From positions 1-10,373 of the forward strand of contig JAHFPK010000072.1 of NCBI GenBank assembly GCA_023266715.1: DNA of 10,373 nt, written 5' to 3'. The notes beneath the pieces were generated by a model. It saw nothing but the letters and a program-made list of their open reading frames with translations, did not search any database and was not told where the DNA came from. This document shows positions 8,612 through 10,373 of this stretch, in pieces (the stretch's first letter is position 1; every line of letters starts with the position of its first letter). The position numbers and the translations under genes were made by a program. This DNA is from Hyphomicrobiales bacterium. GTDB taxonomy: Bacteria > Pseudomonadota > Alphaproteobacteria > Rhizobiales > Aestuariivirgaceae.

Positions 8612-8641
8612 TTGCTGCAATGCACTAATGCGTCGCAGTAA
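8612..8641. promoter_or_regulatory. 30-bp imperfect palindrome, candidate operator of the SorC-family regulator
   Basis: The half sites TTGCTGCAATGCACT and AATGCGTCGCAGTAA are complementary at 11 of 15 positions about a centre between 8626 and 8627. The outer TTRCTGC/GCAGYAA parts and an inner GCA/TGC pair form the core. The centre is about 25 bp upstream of the candidate -35 of smoE, a position suited to an activator or to a looping repressor. SorC-family regulators bind as tetramers to long dyads, so the size is plausible. Seen: the dyad. Inferred: the binder. Confidence 0.5.
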
Positions 8642-8682
8642 TCCTTATAACACATTGATATTGTGAATCTTATTGGCATCAG

Positions 8683-8709
8683 GCTTTTGCTAATTATTTA
8701 AGCAAAAGC
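8683..8709. repeat. 9-bp inverted repeat across the regulator gene's stop codon
   Basis: GCTTTTGCT (8683-8691) and AGCAAAAGC (8701-8709) are perfect inverted copies with a 9-base AT-rich spacer. The spacer contains the regulator's last Lys codon and TAA stop. In minus-strand RNA it could fold into a stem-loop, but no U-tract follows, so it is not a standard intrinsic terminator. A third related copy, GCTTTTGCCAACTA, lies at 8549-8562 in the smoE leader. Confidence 0.55.
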
Positions 8710-9647
8710 TCAGCCATTTTTTCATTGGTTATGAGACCGTTGATCAATTTGCCAATCAAGGCACCCCTGACGGCACGCAAACGTGGGGGTGCCATGGCAA
8801 CGCCGATCACCCTTCTCCTGGCCGGTTGGTCGAGGGGGGCGCTCACAACACGGTCATTGGTCAGGCCTTCAATGAGCTGGCCATCGGCGTCATAGGCCCA
8901 GCCGATGATCTCTCCTGCCGCCCCCGCTTTCACAAGGGCGCGCATTTCTTCTGGCTTCACGAAGCCATCGCGAATGAGGGCCGCATCTTCGCCCATGGTG
9001 CCAACGCCAACAAAAGTCACATCGGCTTGTCGCCCCAACTCAATGACGTTGCCCACCGGTTTTTGGGCCAGCAAGAGCGCCTTGTCCTGCACGGTTGTCG
9101 CAATAACCGGAAGCGGCATGGGGTAATGGGGGGCTTTCACCGTATCGGCCACGCGGCTCACCACGTCATAAAGCGTTGCCGATCCATCGGAGGCGATATT
9201 GCCAACGAGTGAAACAATCTTGTGTTGTGGGCAGTCCATCGGCGTTAACTGATCAACCATGGCGCGCAGCATGCGGCCCGTTCCCATGGCGACGATGACG
9301 GGATGGGGCGAGACGATATAGCGTTCAAGTTCTGCGGCAGCGGCCTGGGCAACGCCCAGCGAAATTGTATCCGATTCCGGATCGCTCGGGACGACCTCGC
9401 AGAACTCAATACTGTATTTCTGTTTCACACGCTCCGACAGCGCCAGGCAATTGGCGATGGGGTGATCGAGGCGCACCTTGATAAGCTTTTCACTGATCGA
9501 AAGAGACACCAACCTCTGTGCGGTTTGCCGTGAAACGCCGAGCTTTCTGGCAATCTCATCCTGGGTGTTGCCAGCGATGTAATAGAGCCACCCGGCTCGG
9601 GCAGCCTCGTCGAGGCGACTGGTCTCCTGTTCGATATTTCGCACCAT
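8694..9647 (-). CDS. SorC-family sugar-binding transcriptional regulator
   Basis: The 317-residue protein has an N-terminal helix-turn-helix (about residues 28-50, NTQDEIARKLGVSRQTAQRL) and a C-terminal sugar-binding domain of the SorC/DeoR-like NagB fold. Typical ligand-domain segments are VAMGTGRML (119-127), FVGVGTMG (212-219), GAAGEIIGWAYDADG (242-256) and GVAMAPPRLRAVRGALIGKLINGL (282-305). Such regulators bind sugars or sugar phosphates and control adjacent polyol genes; EryD of Brucella is one example. It begins 15 bp after the HAD gene stop and ends 173 bp before smoE, all on the same strand. It probably controls the smo operon through the palindrome at 8612-8641. The start ATG 9647 has only a modest ribosome-binding sequence (AAGG close by, AGGA overlapping the HAD stop). 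Whether it activates or represses cannot be told. Confidence 0.9.
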   Translation of the reverse strand: MVRNIEQETSRLDEAARAGWLYYIAGNTQDEIARKLGVSRQTAQRLVSLSISEKLIKVRLDHPIANCLALSERVKQKYSIEFCEVVPSDPESDTISLGVAQAAAAELERYIVSPHPVIVAMGTGRMLRAMVDQLTPMDCPQHKIVSLVGNIASDGSATLYDVVSRVADTVKAPHYPMPLPVIATTVQDKALLLAQKPVGNVIELGRQADVTFVGVGTMGEDAALIRDGFVKPEEMRALVKAGAAGEIIGWAYDADGQLIEGLTNDRVVSAPLDQPARRRVIGVAMAPPRLRAVRGALIGKLINGLITNEKMAELLLK

Positions 9648-9662
9648 GACCTTGGCAATTTC

Positions 9663-10361
9663 CTATGTTAAGCGCAGTTCTGGCACACCATCAAAAAAAC
9701 TATCCATACGATCAAATACGCGATCTACCAAATGTTCTGTGCCCTGATGGTTATAGCCGTGCCGAAAATGGCATCCGCCGGTGAATTGCCAGACAACCAT
9801 TCCGGCTGCCTTTGCCGCCTCAATTCCACTGACACTGTCCTCAATTACCAGGCATTGTGCTGGCACAGCCCCCATTTCTGCGGCGGCGTGCAAAAACAAA
9901 TCGGGGGCAGGCTTGCCTCGGCTCACCATTGACGTTGTAAACACGCGGCCTTCGAAGCGCTGGGCCAGGCCAGTCACTTCCAGCGATGAGGCTACGCGAA
10001 GCGGGCTGCTTCCAGTCGCCACACAAAACGGGACCGCCAGATTATCCATAACTTCTTCTATGAACGGCATGGGTTTAAGATCAGCACTGAACTTTTGCAG
10101 CAGATTTGCACGGTAATCCGTTTCGAATGACTCCCGCACACCGGTGCCATGCAAATGGGCAAATTTGGCCGCCACGGAGGAAAAACTGTGACCCAGAAAA
10201 TGCTCGAAGACAAAAGGCAGGTCAATATCCACACCAATTTCAGCAAATGTTTCAACGAGAACCTGGGCGCTCAGATACTCGCTGTCGACGAGCACGCCGT
10301 CACAATCAAAAATGACGAGGGAAATTTTGCGCAAACAGGATCCAGCAGGTGACAGTTGCAT
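9663..10361 (-). CDS. HAD-IA family hydrolase (beta-phosphoglucomutase/sugar phosphatase-like)
   Basis: This 232-residue cytoplasmic HAD-superfamily protein has a helical cap. Motif I is FDCDGVLVDSE with nucleophile D19 and acid/base D21. Motif II is ATGSS with T116, motif III is K150 in SRGKPAPD, and motif IV is VIEDSVSGIEA with E174 and D175. All catalytic residues are present. The sequence is closest in style to the YieH/YniC and beta-phosphoglucomutase branch, whose members dephosphorylate or isomerise sugar phosphates. The true substrate is unknown. The start is uncertain: ATG 10361 lacks a ribosome-binding site, and the frame stays open to the window edge 12 bases upstream, so translation may start outside the window. 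The TAG stop is 15 bp before the SorC regulator, so the two are likely one transcript. Its place beside a sugar-sensing regulator suggests it may remove a phosphorylated intermediate or effector. Confidence 0.88.
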   Translation of the reverse strand: MQLSPAGSCLRKISLVIFDCDGVLVDSEYLSAQVLVETFAEIGVDIDLPFVFEHFLGHSFSSVAAKFAHLHGTGVRESFETDYRANLLQKFSADLKPMPFIEEVMDNLAVPFCVATGSSPLRVASSLEVTGLAQRFEGRVFTTSMVSRGKPAPDLFLHAAAEMGAVPAQCLVIEDSVSGIEAAKAAGMVVWQFTGGCHFRHGYNHQGTEHLVDRVFDRMDSFFDGVPELRLT

Positions 10362-10373
10362 TGAAAAAAATGA

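Noticed and set aside
8683..8709. Intrinsic terminator for the SorC regulator gene
   Set aside because: The stem is perfect, but the stop codon is in the loop and no U-tract follows, so I list it only as an inverted repeat.
10362..10373. A7 run at the window edge as a terminator or promoter element
   Set aside because: Only 12 bases are available and no stem is visible; nothing can be concluded.

Overview
The window is a carbohydrate-uptake and catabolism locus, most likely from an alphaproteobacterium (Hyphomicrobiales or a relative; this is inference). The main clue is a minus-strand operon that matches the SmoEFGK-SmoS sorbitol/mannitol gene set known from Rhodobacter and rhizobia in gene order, protein lengths and motifs. 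Genes are tightly packed: many junctions are 4-bp ATGA overlaps or gaps of 1 to 15 bp. I see no mobile element, RNA gene or CRISPR array.

Plus strand, 1 to 2841: three co-directional genes. The first is the 3' part of a sugar isomerase/epimerase-type TIM barrel whose start lies outside the window. Next is a Gfo/Idh/MocA-family NAD(P)-dependent oxidoreductase, joined by a 4-bp overlap to a YghZ-like aldo/keto reductase. The reductase reading frame is broken by two single-base losses about 30 bp apart, both explained by a short homopolymer run (T4 and A5).

Minus strand, 10361 down to 2826, in transcription order: a HAD-IA phosphatase, a SorC-family sugar-responsive regulator, a 173-bp promoter region, the periplasmic binding protein SmoE, permeases SmoF and SmoG, ATPase SmoK, sorbitol dehydrogenase SmoS, and a second SDR resembling D-arabinitol/mannitol 2-dehydrogenases. 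The promoter region holds a 30-bp imperfect palindrome and a plausible -35/-10 pair. Between smoE and smoF lies a long hairpin followed by six U residues, which should act as a leaky terminator so that the binding protein is made in excess.

Likely working model (inference): SmoEFGK imports a hexitol or pentitol. SmoS and the second SDR oxidise polyols to ketoses. The SorC regulator senses a sugar or sugar phosphate, and the HAD phosphatase may adjust phosphorylated intermediates. The plus-strand genes point to keto-sugar isomerisation and reduction, possibly for a different substrate. The two gene groups converge and overlap tail to tail by 16 bp with no visible terminator between them. No polyol kinase and no long-chain MtlK-type mannitol dehydrogenase is present in the window.
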